NCBI GenBank assembly: GCA_048265185.1
Contig: JBLXBZ010000007.1
Span: 62,001-126,000, forward strand
DNA length: 64,000 nucleotides
Source of the DNA: JBLXBZ01 sp048265185
GTDB taxonomy: Bacteria > Pseudomonadota > Alphaproteobacteria > Rhizobiales > Stappiaceae
Direction: 5' to 3'
In this document: positions 25,842 to 35,670 of the stretch, piece after piece
Position numbering within the stretch: the stretch's first letter is position 1
Layout: each line of letters begins with the position of its first letter
Notes under the pieces: generated by a model
Databases searched by the model: none
What the model saw: the letters and a program-made list of their open reading frames with translations, nothing else
What the model was told of the DNA's origin: nothing
Program-made: the position numbers and the translations under genes

Positions 25842-28723
25842 TGGGACTAGCGCCGATCGCTTTCACCACGCCTCTCGTCCTTATCGCCTTGGCGCTGCTT
25901 CCCCTGATTTGGTGGCTTTTGCGGCTGACGCCGCCACAGCCGCGCCGTATCGCCTTTCCCCCCTTGCGACTGTTGCAAGATATCTCCAAACGGGAGGAAA
26001 CGCCGGATAAAAGTCCATGGTGGCTAACTGCGCTGCGAATGTTGCTCGCAGCGGTGATCATTCTGGCGGTCGCCGGCCCTATATGGCGCCCGGCGGAAAC
26101 GCGCACGCTCACCCAAGCCCCCCTCTGGTTGATCATTGACAACGGCTGGGCGTCGGCGAAATCCTGGAAAACTCAGCAACGTCTGGCGCAACAACTCCTG
26201 ACAAGCGCCGACGCCGCCGGCGCCCCTGTGATCATCGCGGCGACGGCCGACGGACCAACGCAACCCTTCACCCAAGGCAGCGCCAACGCCGCAAAAGACA
26301 GACTGCGCGCAATAGAGCCCAACGCTTGGGAAACAAATAGGGTTTCAATTCTGGCGGGGCTGGAAAAAGCCGCGCAAAACCACGCCCCCGGGCTGGTGGC
26401 ATGGCTTTCCGATGGGATCGCCACAGAAAACTCCCCCAATTTCCCCTCTGAACTTGTCCGTCTGGCTCAGGGAGCGGAGATCGACGTTTACACCGGATTG
26501 CAAACGCCGCTGATTCTCGCCGAAGCGCGAAACGCCTCTGACGCTCTGACAGCTCGTCTGCTTCAATTCCAGAATTCGGTCCATTCCCCAGCGAACCTGA
26601 AATCAAGTCTCTCACCCAATGACGACGCTCTCGGCGAAGGAGAGAATGGCGACGTGACGATCAACGCCTTCGATTTGCGCGGCCTTTTACTGGGGCAGGT
26701 CAACGTCTCCGCCGAACCAAGCGGCACGGAGCGGAATGTGCGTTTCGATCTTCCAATCGAGCTGCGCAACGAGATCGTGAGACTTGAAATCACAGGGCAA
26801 CAGAGCGCCGCCGCCACCCAGCTGCTCGACGACCGCTGGCGCCGGCGCTCTGTCGCCCTCGTCTCTGGAGCGACAACCAATCGCGCTCAGCCGCTTCTCT
26901 CTCCGCTCTACTATCTGGAGCGTGCGCTGGAGCCATACGCGGAGTTACGGATTCCCCGCGCCCCTGACCTTGCCCAAGCCATTCCCGAAGCGATCAAACA
27001 AGGCGTCTCCGCGATTATTTTAACCGACATCGGCAAACTTCCCGCGCCAACGGAGGAGGCGCTCGTCGAGTGGATCAAGAACGGAGGTTTCCTCATCCGC
27101 TTCGCAGGTCCCAAAATGGCGAGCGGCGCGAATAAGTTGATCCCCACGCCGCTGCGCCGCGGCGACCGTTCTATCGGCGGCAGTTTGTCATGGCTCGAAC
27201 CACAAGCTATTGGCGGCTTCTCCGACGCCTCGCCTTTCGCTGGAATGCAAATTCCCGCCGACGTAGCTATCTCGCGCCAAGTGCTTGCAGAACCCGGACC
27301 GGACCTAGCGCAAAAAACATGGGCGTGGCTTGAGGACGGCACGCCTCTCGTCACCGCCGCGCCGCTGGGAAACGGAGAAATAGTCCTTTTTCATGTCACC
27401 GCGGACAACAGCTGGTCCAACCTTCCTTTGTCGGGCGCCTTTCTGGAAATGCTGCGTAAAACCATCGCCGCCTCGGACGCGCGCAAGTCAGGCGCCTCGC
27501 CATCCGCAAATGAAAACGCAGACGACGTACTCCCCCCCTTTCGGCTTCTTGACGGATACGGCCGCTTCATCCCCCCAGGGCCCGACGCCGAACCGTTGCC
27601 GATTGCTGATGTCGATGACCTGACGGCTTCGCGCGTTCATCCCGCAGGATTTTACGGCTCCTCCGAAGCGTTTCTGGCCGTCAATGTTTTTCCAAAAGCT
27701 CCCACGCTCACGCCGTTGGATCTTTCCAACTTAACGCCAGCGCCTACGATACAAGCCTATCCGGCCACCGCGCCGCTAGACCTTCGCCCCTTTTTCTTCC
27801 TCTTGGCGCTACTGCTTCTTTTTGTCGACGCCGCCGCCATGTTGTTATTGCGCGGCGATTTCAGCCGCCTCAAATTGGAGTTGCCGTTGAGCCGTATTTT
27901 GACGCCCGCCTTCGCGCTCGCGGCGTTGGCCAGCGCCTTCGTTTTAGCCTCGCCCGGCGTCAGCGGCGCACAGGAAAGCGAAATATTCGCCTTAGACGCT
28001 ACGCTCACCACCCCCCTCGCCTATGTGGTGACGGGAGACGATGATCTGGACACCATCAGCCGCGCCGGCCTCGCCGAGCTTAGCCGTTATTTATCTCACC
28101 GCACGGCCTTGGAGCCCGGCGCTCCCGTCGGCGTAAATATCGCAAAAGACGAATTGTCTTTCTTTCCCCTGCTCTACTGGCCCATCTCCCGCACCATGGA
28201 GAAGCCAAGCGCCGCCACCATGTCCAAAATAGCGACCTACATGCGCAACGGCGGCGCCTTGCTGCTCGACACGCGCGACACCTTGTCCGCCGGCGTCAGC
28301 AACACCGCGGCCACGCCAGAGACCATGAAGTTACGTGAGATTTTAGCGGATCTGGACATTCCTCCGCTGGAGCCGGCTCCCGCCGACCATGTCTTGACGA
28401 AGACATTCTATCTGCTGAATAATTTTCCTGGACGCTTTAACGCAAGTCCCCTTTGGGTTGAGGCGAGAAGCGCTCCGGGAGAGACGCGCGACACCGCCGC
28501 CAGCGACGGCGTCTCTCCAATTTTAATCACCGGAAATGACTTCGCCGGAGCCTGGGCCAGCGACGCCTCCGGCGGTTTTCTCCTGCCCACCGTTCCCGCA
28601 GATCCCTTGCAGCGTGAATACGCCTTCCGCGCCGGCGTCAATATCGTCATGTACGTATTGACCGGAAACTATAAGGCGGACCAGGTGCATGTTCCAACGC
28701 TACTCGAACGCCTTGGCCAATAG
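25841..28723 (+). CDS. Large membrane protein with BatA N-terminus and DUF4159 C-terminus
   Basis: A 960-residue protein. The N-terminus has two membrane helices around residues 8-26 and 60-80 separated by RLTPPQPRRIAFPPLRLL, the BatA (aerotolerance) pattern. The middle is a long periplasmic-type region with FLIRFAGPKMASGANKLIP, then two more helices (FFFLLALLLLFVDAAAMLLL and ILTPAFALAALASAFVLA). The C-terminal 220 residues match DUF4159 (YMRNGGALLLDTRDT). It overlaps DUF58 in a TGATG junction. Together with MoxR it suggests a periplasm-facing assembly or quality-control machine. Function unknown. Confidence 0.87.
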   Translation: MGLAPIAFTTPLVLIALALLPLIWWLLRLTPPQPRRIAFPPLRLLQDISKREETPDKSPWWLTALRMLLAAVIILAVAGPIWRPAETRTLTQAPLWLIIDNGWASAKSWKTQQRLAQQLLTSADAAGAPVIIAATADGPTQPFTQGSANAAKDRLRAIEPNAWETNRVSILAGLEKAAQNHAPGLVAWLSDGIATENSPNFPSELVRLAQGAEIDVYTGLQTPLILAEARNASDALTARLLQFQNSVHSPANLKSSLSPNDDALGEGENGDVTINAFDLRGLLLGQVNVSAEPSGTERNVRFDLPIELRNEIVRLEITGQQSAAATQLLDDRWRRRSVALVSGATTNRAQPLLSPLYYLERALEPYAELRIPRAPDLAQAIPEAIKQGVSAIILTDIGKLPAPTEEALVEWIKNGGFLIRFAGPKMASGANKLIPTPLRRGDRSIGGSLSWLEPQAIGGFSDASPFAGMQIPADVAISRQVLAEPGPDLAQKTWAWLEDGTPLVTAAPLGNGEIVLFHVTADNSWSNLPLSGAFLEMLRKTIAASDARKSGASPSANENADDVLPPFRLLDGYGRFIPPGPDAEPLPIADVDDLTASRVHPAGFYGSSEAFLAVNVFPKAPTLTPLDLSNLTPAPTIQAYPATAPLDLRPFFFLLALLLLFVDAAAMLLLRGDFSRLKLELPLSRILTPAFALAALASAFVLASPGVSGAQESEIFALDATLTTPLAYVVTGDDDLDTISRAGLAELSRYLSHRTALEPGAPVGVNIAKDELSFFPLLYWPISRTMEKPSAATMSKIATYMRNGGALLLDTRDTLSAGVSNTAATPETMKLREILADLDIPPLEPAPADHVLTKTFYLLNNFPGRFNASPLWVEARSAPGETRDTAASDGVSPILITGNDFAGAWASDASGGFLLPTVPADPLQREYAFRAGVNIVMYVLTGNYKADQVHVPTLLERLGQ

Positions 28724-28732
28724 GAGTAGCCG

Positions 28733-30820
28733 ATGACGTGGTCTGTCTCATTCCAGCCTCTGCTCTCGCAACCGCTCATGATCGCGTTGGCGTTTATTTG
28801 CGCGGCGCTTATCGTTCTATGCGCATTAATGCGCATGCGCGGCGTTTGGCTGCGCGCGGCGGCCTTTGGCCTGTTGCTTCTGGCCATCGCCAATCCAGCG
28901 CTGGAACAGGAAGACCGAACGCCTCTAAACAGCATCGTGGCTCTTGTGGTCGACGATAGCCAAAGTCAGCATCTGGACGGGCGCGCCGCCATGACCCGAT
29001 CCGCCGCCGATGAAATAACAAAACGCTTGCAAGCCCTGCCCGGCTTTGAAACCAGAATCATCAATGTCAAAGAAAACGCCAACGGTGACGGAACCGCTCT
29101 ATTCGAAGCTCTTCGTCATGGGTTAGCCGACGTTCCGCCCGAGCGCGTCGGCGGCGCTATTCTCATCACCGACGGTCAGGTTCATGACATTCCCGAAGCC
29201 GCCTCAGCAGTTGGCTTTTCCGCGCCGGTGCACGCCTTGATAACTGGGCGTGAAAATGAATTCGACCGCCGTCTCGTTTTGGAGCGCAGCCCCCGGTTCG
29301 GTCTGGTTGGCTCGACCCAGACCGTCACCTTGCGTCTTGAAGATCAGGGCGCGGCGCCATCGGAAAGCGATGTTCTCATCACCATTCGCCGCGACGGCGA
29401 CGTAATCTCCGAGAAAATCGTTCAACCGAGCCAAAGTTTCAACGTTCCGGTGACCATTGAGCACGGCGGAAACAATATTTTTGAGTTTTCCGCAGCGCCC
29501 CTCGTCAAGGACGACGAGAAGGAGCTTACTGAGATCAACAATCACGTAGTCGTCACCATCGACGGCATTCGCGAGAACCTGCGCGTGCTGCTGGTGTCCG
29601 GCACGCCGCACGCCGGCGAGCGCACTTGGCGCAACCTGTTGAAATCTGACGCGTCAGTGGATCTGGTTCATTTCACGATCCTGCGCCCTCCAGAAAAGCA
29701 GGACGGCACGCCGATCAATCAGTTGTCGCTTATCGCGTTTCCGACACGTGAGCTGTTCTCAACCAAAATCGACGAGTTCGATCTCATTATCTTTGACCGA
29801 TATGAACGACGCGGCGTATTGCCCATGCTCTATTTCGACAATATTGCGCGTTACGTCCAAAATGGCGGCGCCGTTCTGGTGGCCGGCGGTCCGGATTACG
29901 CTGGCGACAACAGCCTGTTTTACAGCCCTCTTGCAGCGGTGCTCCCCTCGCAACCAACCGGCGGGGTGTACGAAGAACCCTATCGTCCGGCGATCACCGA
30001 CATCGGAGCGCGCCATCCGGTCACCCGCAACCTTCCCGGCTCGGGCGGCGATCCGGCCCAATGGAGCAAGTGGTTTCGCCTCATCGACAGCGCTTCACGC
30101 GGCGGTGAAGTGATCATGAGCGGGCCGGACGACAAACCACTGCTTGTGCTGGAGCGTCAAGGCAAAGGACGGGTAGCGGTGCTGCTCTCCGATCATGCAT
30201 GGTTATGGGCGCGCGGATATGACGGCGGCGGACCACATGTTACCCTTCTGCGCCGTCTCGCGCACTGGCTGATGAAAGAGCCGGATCTGGACGAGGAGGC
30301 GCTTCGCATCATGACGCAGGCTGATCAATTGGTCATTGAAAGGCAAACGCTCGGCGACGCGCCCGGAGAAGTAACGCTCGCAGGGCCCACCGGCGAAGCG
30401 CGGCCACTGACCATGATTGAAGAAGCCCCCGGCCTTTGGCGCGCGCGCGTTCCCGCGCAAGGGTTTGGTCTGTACACCGCCAATGACGGCGCGCGCAAAG
30501 CGCTCATACATGTGGGACCTTCAAATCTGAAAGAATTTTCCGACGTGCTGTCGACCCCTGACCTATTGCGGAGCTTATCGCAGGAAACTGGCGGCGACGT
30601 GCGCCGGATAGCCGATGCGGACGGCGAATTTCAACTCATGCAATTAACGCCGCAACGGCGAGCGGCGCAATATCACGGCGCCGGACGGCTTGGGCTACGC
30701 GTCAGCGACGTTAGCCAATTAAACGGAGTCGTTCGATTGCCGCTGTTCTCCGGCCTCATCGGCCTTGCTCTATTGCTCGGCGCTCTCTCTCTCTCATGGT
30801 ACAGGGAAGGCAGAAGCTAG
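28733..30820 (+). CDS. Large membrane protein with VWA-like and amidotransferase-like regions
   Basis: A 695-residue protein with two N-terminal helices (LMIALAFICAALIVLCAL and AAAFGLLLLAIANPAL), a VWA-like stretch beginning VALVVDDSQSQHLDG near 65-79 and ILITDGQVHDIPEA near 141-154, then a class I glutamine amidotransferase-like beta/alpha region (GGAVLVAGGPDYAGDNSLFY; no catalytic Cys triad evident) and a final membrane helix (LFSGLIGLALLLGALSLSWY). It ends the MoxR operon, 9 bases after the DUF4159 gene. The family is conserved in alphaproteobacteria but uncharacterised. Confidence 0.85.
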   Translation: MTWSVSFQPLLSQPLMIALAFICAALIVLCALMRMRGVWLRAAAFGLLLLAIANPALEQEDRTPLNSIVALVVDDSQSQHLDGRAAMTRSAADEITKRLQALPGFETRIINVKENANGDGTALFEALRHGLADVPPERVGGAILITDGQVHDIPEAASAVGFSAPVHALITGRENEFDRRLVLERSPRFGLVGSTQTVTLRLEDQGAAPSESDVLITIRRDGDVISEKIVQPSQSFNVPVTIEHGGNNIFEFSAAPLVKDDEKELTEINNHVVVTIDGIRENLRVLLVSGTPHAGERTWRNLLKSDASVDLVHFTILRPPEKQDGTPINQLSLIAFPTRELFSTKIDEFDLIIFDRYERRGVLPMLYFDNIARYVQNGGAVLVAGGPDYAGDNSLFYSPLAAVLPSQPTGGVYEEPYRPAITDIGARHPVTRNLPGSGGDPAQWSKWFRLIDSASRGGEVIMSGPDDKPLLVLERQGKGRVAVLLSDHAWLWARGYDGGGPHVTLLRRLAHWLMKEPDLDEEALRIMTQADQLVIERQTLGDAPGEVTLAGPTGEARPLTMIEEAPGLWRARVPAQGFGLYTANDGARKALIHVGPSNLKEFSDVLSTPDLLRSLSQETGGDVRRIADADGEFQLMQLTPQRRAAQYHGAGRLGLRVSDVSQLNGVVRLPLFSGLIGLALLLGALSLSWYREGRS

Positions 30821-30866
30821 AAAGCGGGCGAAAAGCGCAAGCCAAACGCGCGTTTGGCGGCGGCGC

Positions 30867-31370
30867 TTATCGGCGCAAACCACGCACCGCTCCAGAAGGA
30901 ACGACGTGCTCGCCCTGAGTCAAAAGAGCCAACAGCAAGCGATCCGGGTCGACATGCCCCGGCATCAAAATATTCTTAGGGGAAACATGCTCAAAGCCGA
31001 AAGGCCGATAATAAGGCGCGTCGCCCACAAGCAGAACGAAACGCTCTCCCCGATCCCGGCACGACTGCATGGCCGCTTGCATCAAGCCGCGGCCAATTCC
31101 CTTATTCATATAGTCGGGAGAAACCGCCAGCGGCCCCAAGAGTTGCCCTTCTTCGCCGCCGATAGTCACCGGCGTCAGACGAACGGAACCCACTATGGCC
31201 TCCCCCCAAAGAGCGACGAAGCTCAAATCCGGGTCATGCGCAAAGCCTTTACGCACCTGAAAAGCGCTGCGCGCGAAACGATCAGCGCCAAAGGCTTGCT
31301 CATGCAAATGATCGATAGCAGGAACGTCCGACGGCTCTTCAAGCCGGATAAGCCAGGAAACGGGGAACAT
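30867..31370 (-). CDS. GNAT-family N-acetyltransferase (YhbS-like)
   Basis: A 167-residue protein with LLGPLAVSPDYMNKGIGRGLMQAAMQSCRDRG, the GNAT acetyl-CoA loop, and FVLLVGDAPYYRPFGFEHV, which marks the YhbS-type subgroup. It begins MFPVSWLIRLEEPSD. The gene is convergent with the MoxR operon and ends 46 bases behind it. Substrate unknown. Confidence 0.87.
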   Translation of the reverse strand: MFPVSWLIRLEEPSDVPAIDHLHEQAFGADRFARSAFQVRKGFAHDPDLSFVALWGEAIVGSVRLTPVTIGGEEGQLLGPLAVSPDYMNKGIGRGLMQAAMQSCRDRGERFVLLVGDAPYYRPFGFEHVSPKNILMPGHVDPDRLLLALLTQGEHVVPSGAVRGLRR

Positions 31371-31707
31371 AGGTCACAATCCAGATCAGCGTAAAAACCG
31401 CCTGAAGTCGCGCCATTTATTTTTCAAGGAAACGGCAATCCGGCTTCAGGTCGTCAGGCGACAACACGCGGGAGACTATCCCGTCGCTCACTTCGTCGTC
31501 GCAAAAAATCGCCTCTGAACACAAGGCTCTCCCAGATATCATCCTAGCCGGACAACCCGGATATCACGCCCGTTCAAAAAGGTAAAGTCCTCAAAACAGC
31601 CTCTATCGTCCACCTTACGCGAACACGCTGTTCATCTGGTTGGATTGAAGCGGAAGAATTATAACTTCAGAACAATTGGCGAAAACGCAACAGAAACAGG
31701 TGAAATC
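31371..31707. other. Intergenic region upstream of the glutathionyl-hydroquinone reductase
   Basis: A 337-bp gap between divergent genes. It contains CCTGAAG...CTTCAGG arms near 31400-31450 and a TATAAC box at about 31659. An in-frame upstream extension of the next gene (from 31645) exists but lacks a ribosome binding site. No other gene is seen. Confidence 0.4.
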
Positions 31708-32661
31708 ATGGGCTGGCTCGACAACGGCGTCTGGAAAGACGAATGGTATGATACGAAAAGCTCCGGAGGTCGGTTCAAACGCAAAGAATCGTCGTTTCGC
31801 AATTGGATTTCCTCTAACGAAGGCGCAACCTTCCAAGCGGAGCGCGGGCGTTATCACCTCATCGTAGCCATGGCCTGCCCATGGGCGCATCGAACACTGA
31901 TCTTCCGGAAGTTGAAAGCCCTAGAAAACATCGTCACCGTCAGCCACGTTCTACCGCTCATGCAAGAAAACGGCTGGACTTTCGCAAGCCCTGAGCCCGA
32001 GACAGGCGCGAATTTTCTCTGGCAGGTTTATATAAAAGCAAAGCCGAGCTATAGCGGCCGAGCGACCGTCCCGATCCTTTGGGACAAAAAAACACAAGCG
32101 ATCGTGTCCAACGAATCGTCAGAAATCATCCGCATGTTCAATAGCGCCTTCAACAAAATCACCGGCGACACGCAAGATTTCTATCCAACGCATTTGCGCA
32201 AGGAAATCGACGACGTCAACGCGTTTGTTTACACCGCCGTCAACAACGGGGTCTATAAGGCCGGTTTCGCCACCACCCAAGAAGCCTATGAAGAAGCCGC
32301 GCGCGCATTATTCGACGCATTGGACCAACTGGAAAAGCGTCTGACGTCCAGCCGTTATCTCACAGGGGCGCAGATCACGGAAGCGGATTGGCGCCTATTC
32401 ACCACACTCGTCAGATTCGACGCGGTTTACGTGGGACACTTCAAATGCAACATGCGCCGTATTGAGGATTACCCAAATCTCTCCAACTATCTAAGAGAGC
32501 TTTATCAAACGCCGGGCGTGGCCGAAACGGTGGATATGGCGCAAATAAAGACGCATTATTATGGCTCTCACCATACGATCAACCCAACCGGCGTCATTCC
32601 CATCGGGCCGGAATTGAATTTTAACACGCCCCATAACCGCGACCAACCAGAAACCGCGTGA
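31708..32661 (+). CDS. Glutathionyl-hydroquinone reductase (Xi-class glutathione transferase)
   Basis: A 317-residue cytosolic enzyme that removes glutathione from glutathionyl-hydroquinones. The catalytic motif is CPWAHRTLIFRKLK near residues 57-70 (active Cys in CPWA), preceded by the family stretch FRNWISS. The C-terminal all-helical domain includes DVNAFVYTAVNNGVYKAGFA and SRYLTGAQITEADWRLFTTLVRFDAVYVGHFKCN, close to YqjG/PcpF. I place the start at 31708 (MGWLDNGVWKDEWYD) after AGGTGA at 31698-31703. Confidence 0.93.
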   Translation: MGWLDNGVWKDEWYDTKSSGGRFKRKESSFRNWISSNEGATFQAERGRYHLIVAMACPWAHRTLIFRKLKALENIVTVSHVLPLMQENGWTFASPEPETGANFLWQVYIKAKPSYSGRATVPILWDKKTQAIVSNESSEIIRMFNSAFNKITGDTQDFYPTHLRKEIDDVNAFVYTAVNNGVYKAGFATTQEAYEEAARALFDALDQLEKRLTSSRYLTGAQITEADWRLFTTLVRFDAVYVGHFKCNMRRIEDYPNLSNYLRELYQTPGVAETVDMAQIKTHYYGSHHTINPTGVIPIGPELNFNTPHNRDQPETA

Positions 32662-32910
32662 ACCATCCGCCGCCGCCAAGTGAGCCGCGATATTCACCCC
32701 GCCTATTTTTTAGGCAAAAAACATCTTCATTCCAAACAGGAACGACATCATGAAATTCTAATCTATGCTTGGCGTGCATGGCGGGAGTGCAATCTCTAGA
32801 CTGGTGAAACGCCGCAATAAGAGTATCTATAAGGCTAGAAATTGGGCAATGAGGCGCTTTAGTGAGCACATAAGCCCTAAACTTCTCTTCAGAACCAATT
32901 CGAGGCCATC

Positions 32911-33024
32911 ATGTTCAAATCATTGTTCACCTATCAGCGCGCCCGGCGTTTTCACTGGAAACCAGCTGTCAACACGTCCAGCCCGCGCATCGCCGCCGCT
33001 TTGACGACTTTCAGTTCAAACTGA
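32911..33024 (+). CDS. Small ORF, possible remnant of a DUF1127-like protein
   Basis: A 37-codon frame begins MFKSLFTYQRARRFHW with GAGG at the right spacing (32901-32905 region) and ends just before a strong terminator. The start resembles short basic alphaproteobacterial proteins of the DUF1127 type, but the following conserved part is absent, so it may be a decayed or frame-shifted copy, or a small independent peptide. It lies in the otherwise empty 32662-33129 gap. An overlapping 79-codon frame at 32765-33004 has weaker support. Confidence 0.35.
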   Translation: MFKSLFTYQRARRFHWKPAVNTSSPRIAAALTTFSSN

Positions 33025-33048
33025 CCGCCCGTCAGCGCAAAACAAATC

Positions 33049-33094
33049 AAAAAAGCGGCGTCTTTCCGAAATTCGACGGAAAGGCCGCTTTTTT
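33049..33094. terminator. Strong bidirectional rho-independent terminator
   Basis: AAAAAAGCGGC, then TTTCCG and CGGAAA arms, then GCCGCTTTTTT form a long hairpin with A-run on one side and T-run on the other, so it can stop transcription in either direction. It follows the small ORF and precedes the phosphoesterase gene by about 35 bases. Confidence 0.9.
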
Positions 33095-33129
33095 CTTGAC
33101 CTAGAGCCTTTTGCTTTCAAAAGTGCGCC

Positions 33130-34125
33130 ATGTTCAAATTAGCGCATTTCACTGACCCTCATCTCGGCCCCCTGCCTGATCCACGCTTTCAAGAGCTGTT
33201 GTCCAAACGTGTGATCGGTTATGTCAACTGGCGCAGCACCCGGGCGAAAGCCCTCGCCGGGCCGCATCTGGACATGCTGGTTGAGGATATCAAGGCCCAT
33301 GAGCCCGACCACATCGCCCTGACCGGAGATCTGGTAAATATCGCGCTTCATAAAGAAATAGAAATCGCCGCGGATTGGCTGGAGACCGTTGGAGCGCCTA
33401 CGCATGTATCGCTGGTCCCTGGAAATCATGACGCTTATGTTCCCGGCGCTTTAAAGCAGGCGGTGCGCGCGTGGAAACCCTATATGAGCGGCGACGCGGG
33501 CGAGACATTCAAACAAAACGCCAATGGCTTCCCTTATGTGCGACGACGCGGCGACATAGCTCTCATTGGCGTGTCCAGCGCGCGGGCGAGCGCTCCCTGG
33601 TTCGCCACCGGACGAATCGGCACGGCGCAAACTCGCTCCCTGATGCAGGTCTTGCGGGAGTTAGGGCGCCAAGGGCTTTTCCGGGTAGTCATGATACATC
33701 ACCCACCAAACAAGAACGCCACCGGATGGCATAAACGGCTGACCGACGCTTCGCGTCTACGAGCGGCGTTGCAAGAGTGGGGCGCCGAACTGGTTCTTCA
33801 TGGACACACGCATCTTGCGACCCGCAACACCCTGCCCGGTCCTAATGGACCAATTCCCGTAATTTGCGCGCCATCGGCCTCCAACGGACGCCCCCAAAGC
33901 GCTCACCGCCATTCAAAGCCGGCGGCGCGTTATAATCTCTTTGAAATAACGCGTACAGACGATGGCTGGAGGTGCAACCAGCAGGAACGCGGCTTCGAAG
34001 GCGCTCATGAAACGATCAAAACCCTGTCTAACATTGAGTTGGCGATACCAGTTCCAGCGAAAAACCAACGTGACAAGGCCAACCTGAAACCCGCTCAATT
34101 GAGCGGATTAAAAAACCATGCATAG
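33130..34125 (+). CDS. Calcineurin-like metallophosphoesterase
   Basis: A 331-residue protein with all five phosphoesterase blocks: FTDPHLG near residues 7-13, LTGDLVN near 63-69, VPGNHDAY near 96-103, MIHHPP near 191-196 and LHGHTHLA near 222-229. These carry the Asp, His and Asn ligands of a two-metal site. Substrate could be a nucleotide, cyclic nucleotide or lipid; the sequence does not tell. Its last 31 bases overlap the 3' end of the convergent gene at 34095. Confidence 0.93.
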   Translation: MFKLAHFTDPHLGPLPDPRFQELLSKRVIGYVNWRSTRAKALAGPHLDMLVEDIKAHEPDHIALTGDLVNIALHKEIEIAADWLETVGAPTHVSLVPGNHDAYVPGALKQAVRAWKPYMSGDAGETFKQNANGFPYVRRRGDIALIGVSSARASAPWFATGRIGTAQTRSLMQVLRELGRQGLFRVVMIHHPPNKNATGWHKRLTDASRLRAALQEWGAELVLHGHTHLATRNTLPGPNGPIPVICAPSASNGRPQSAHRHSKPAARYNLFEITRTDDGWRCNQQERGFEGAHETIKTLSNIELAIPVPAKNQRDKANLKPAQLSGLKNHA

Positions 34126-34718
34126 CCAATCAAACCAACAATCCCTACCAGTAAACCGGCAGCGAAAGTCACAAATGGCCGCCACAGACCGCGTGCCTGC
34201 AGACCGTGTTGCGGCTCGCTCACCGTTTGAACTGGAAGCGTTTTTTTCCTGCGCGTAGTCTCAGCCTGAGTAGCGGTTCTAATCCTGCGACTTAACCAGT
34301 CTCCCTCCACCGCCCGCTCGCGCTCAAGCACACGTTCGGCAATATATTCCGTGATACAATCGGCCATATCGTCAATTTCGGCGGTTTCCAGAATCACCGT
34401 GCGGCCAAGGCGCGTGTCTTTCAGAAATCTATAGGTGCGACGGTCCCGGGCCATGGCCACATGACCCGTGATGTCAATCCACAAACGCGGCGTCGAGCCG
34501 GCCACAATCTGAAACGAAAACTGCTCATCTTCTTCCGGAATATCTTGAAAAACATCATTGAGCTCATCGGCGAGCATTTCCAGACGCGCGCGCTCAGTTT
34601 CTTGCATCTCAACGACGACGTCGGTTCGTTCAACCTCTGCGAGACGTACTTTGCGAATAGCCTCTCGCAAGCTGCGCACTTTGGCGTGAGGGACCACATT
34701 ATCGCGCATTCTGCTCAT
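34095..34718 (-). CDS. Hypothetical protein with C-terminal membrane anchor
   Basis: A 207-residue protein. The N-terminal two thirds are soluble, with charged helices (VRSLREAIRKVRLAEVERTD, ETERARLEMLADELNDVFQD) and a beta-rich part (SFQIVAGSTPRLWIDITGHV); the C-terminus has one membrane helix (FVTFAAGLLVGIVGLIGYAWFF), so it should be a tail-anchored cytosol-facing protein. GGGAACCGAG precedes the ATG. Orthologues occur near flagellar genes in Rhizobiales, but I do not recognise a function. It overlaps the phosphoesterase gene tail to tail. Confidence 0.8.
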   Translation of the reverse strand: MSRMRDNVVPHAKVRSLREAIRKVRLAEVERTDVVVEMQETERARLEMLADELNDVFQDIPEEDEQFSFQIVAGSTPRLWIDITGHVAMARDRRTYRFLKDTRLGRTVILETAEIDDMADCITEYIAERVLERERAVEGDWLSRRIRTATQAETTRRKKTLPVQTVSEPQHGLQARGLWRPFVTFAAGLLVGIVGLIGYAWFFNPLN

Positions 34719-34966
34719 CTCGGTTCCCGATCAATTCAGGTAAATGAAATCTTAAGAATTATAAGTACCATAGCGCCAGATCTTGGGAACCATTTCGGCC
34801 CTTTTTTCCTGGAACACCTAACAAGAACCTTATCGTATAGTTAACAAAAATATAGGTCTAAACGCAGCTCATCTTGAGAATACGCTCTCACGCTTTGCAG
34901 CTCAATCGGCCATGTTCATTTTAGAAATCCGCCTCCTTTCGTCCAAGCAAACAAAACGCCCGTCGT

Positions 34967-35584
34967 TCAGTCGCCCAGCAGAGGAAAATGCGGGCCGGCG
35001 CTAGAGGGAAGGACGCCCGTTAGCCGTGGGTCATCAGCGATTTCAAGCGCGCGTTGATAAGGCGTAAACCCGCAAGCGCGATAAAAACCAAGGGCTTGGG
35101 GGCTATCCATAGTGCATGTATGGACCCAGAAGCGTCGTGTTTCGACCCGGCTCCACACAAGATCAATCGCCTTGTTCATGAGCCAGCGCCCCGCTCCCCC
35201 GCCAATGTGTTCCGCCACCAGCCCAAAATAGGATAGCTCCACATTCTCCGGCGCTTTAAAATCAAGTTCCAGCAGGCCAACCGCCTCCCCCGACTTCATG
35301 GGCAGATATAACTCACGCTCCGGCTCCATCAAGGTTTGAGCGATTTTTTCATCCCCCGCCATCAAACGCCCGAACCACATCCATTCATCGCCGATGCGCC
35401 GATAAAGAGCTTTAAAATCCGCAACAGTTATGTCCACCGCCCGCACCAGCTCAAGGTCAGGCCGATTGACCATCTTAACCTGAGGGCGCGCCTTCATCTC
35501 AAGATAAGTAACGACGCTGGCGACTTTCCCATCGGGAATGTCGGTATAGCCATTGAGATCAACTTCCAACGTTTCTCTCGTCAT
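34967..35584 (-). CDS. GNAT-family N-acetyltransferase
   Basis: A 205-residue protein with YFGLVAEHIGGGAGRWLMNKAIDLVWSR, a GNAT acetyl-CoA motif, and CTMDSPQALGFYRACGFTPYQR towards the end. The N-terminal 55 residues (LEVDLNGYTDIPDGKVASVVTYLEM) are an extension typical of this subgroup. It lies directly downstream of flhA, with 86 bases between the two. Substrate unknown. Confidence 0.88.
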   Translation of the reverse strand: MTRETLEVDLNGYTDIPDGKVASVVTYLEMKARPQVKMVNRPDLELVRAVDITVADFKALYRRIGDEWMWFGRLMAGDEKIAQTLMEPERELYLPMKSGEAVGLLELDFKAPENVELSYFGLVAEHIGGGAGRWLMNKAIDLVWSRVETRRFWVHTCTMDSPQALGFYRACGFTPYQRALEIADDPRLTGVLPSSAGPHFPLLGD

Positions 35585-35670
35585 TTACGCCGCCTTTCAC
35601 CTTGTTATTTATTCAGGAACTTCATTCAAGAGCCATTCAGGACTTCGTCCAGCGCGTCACCGCGCTCTGA

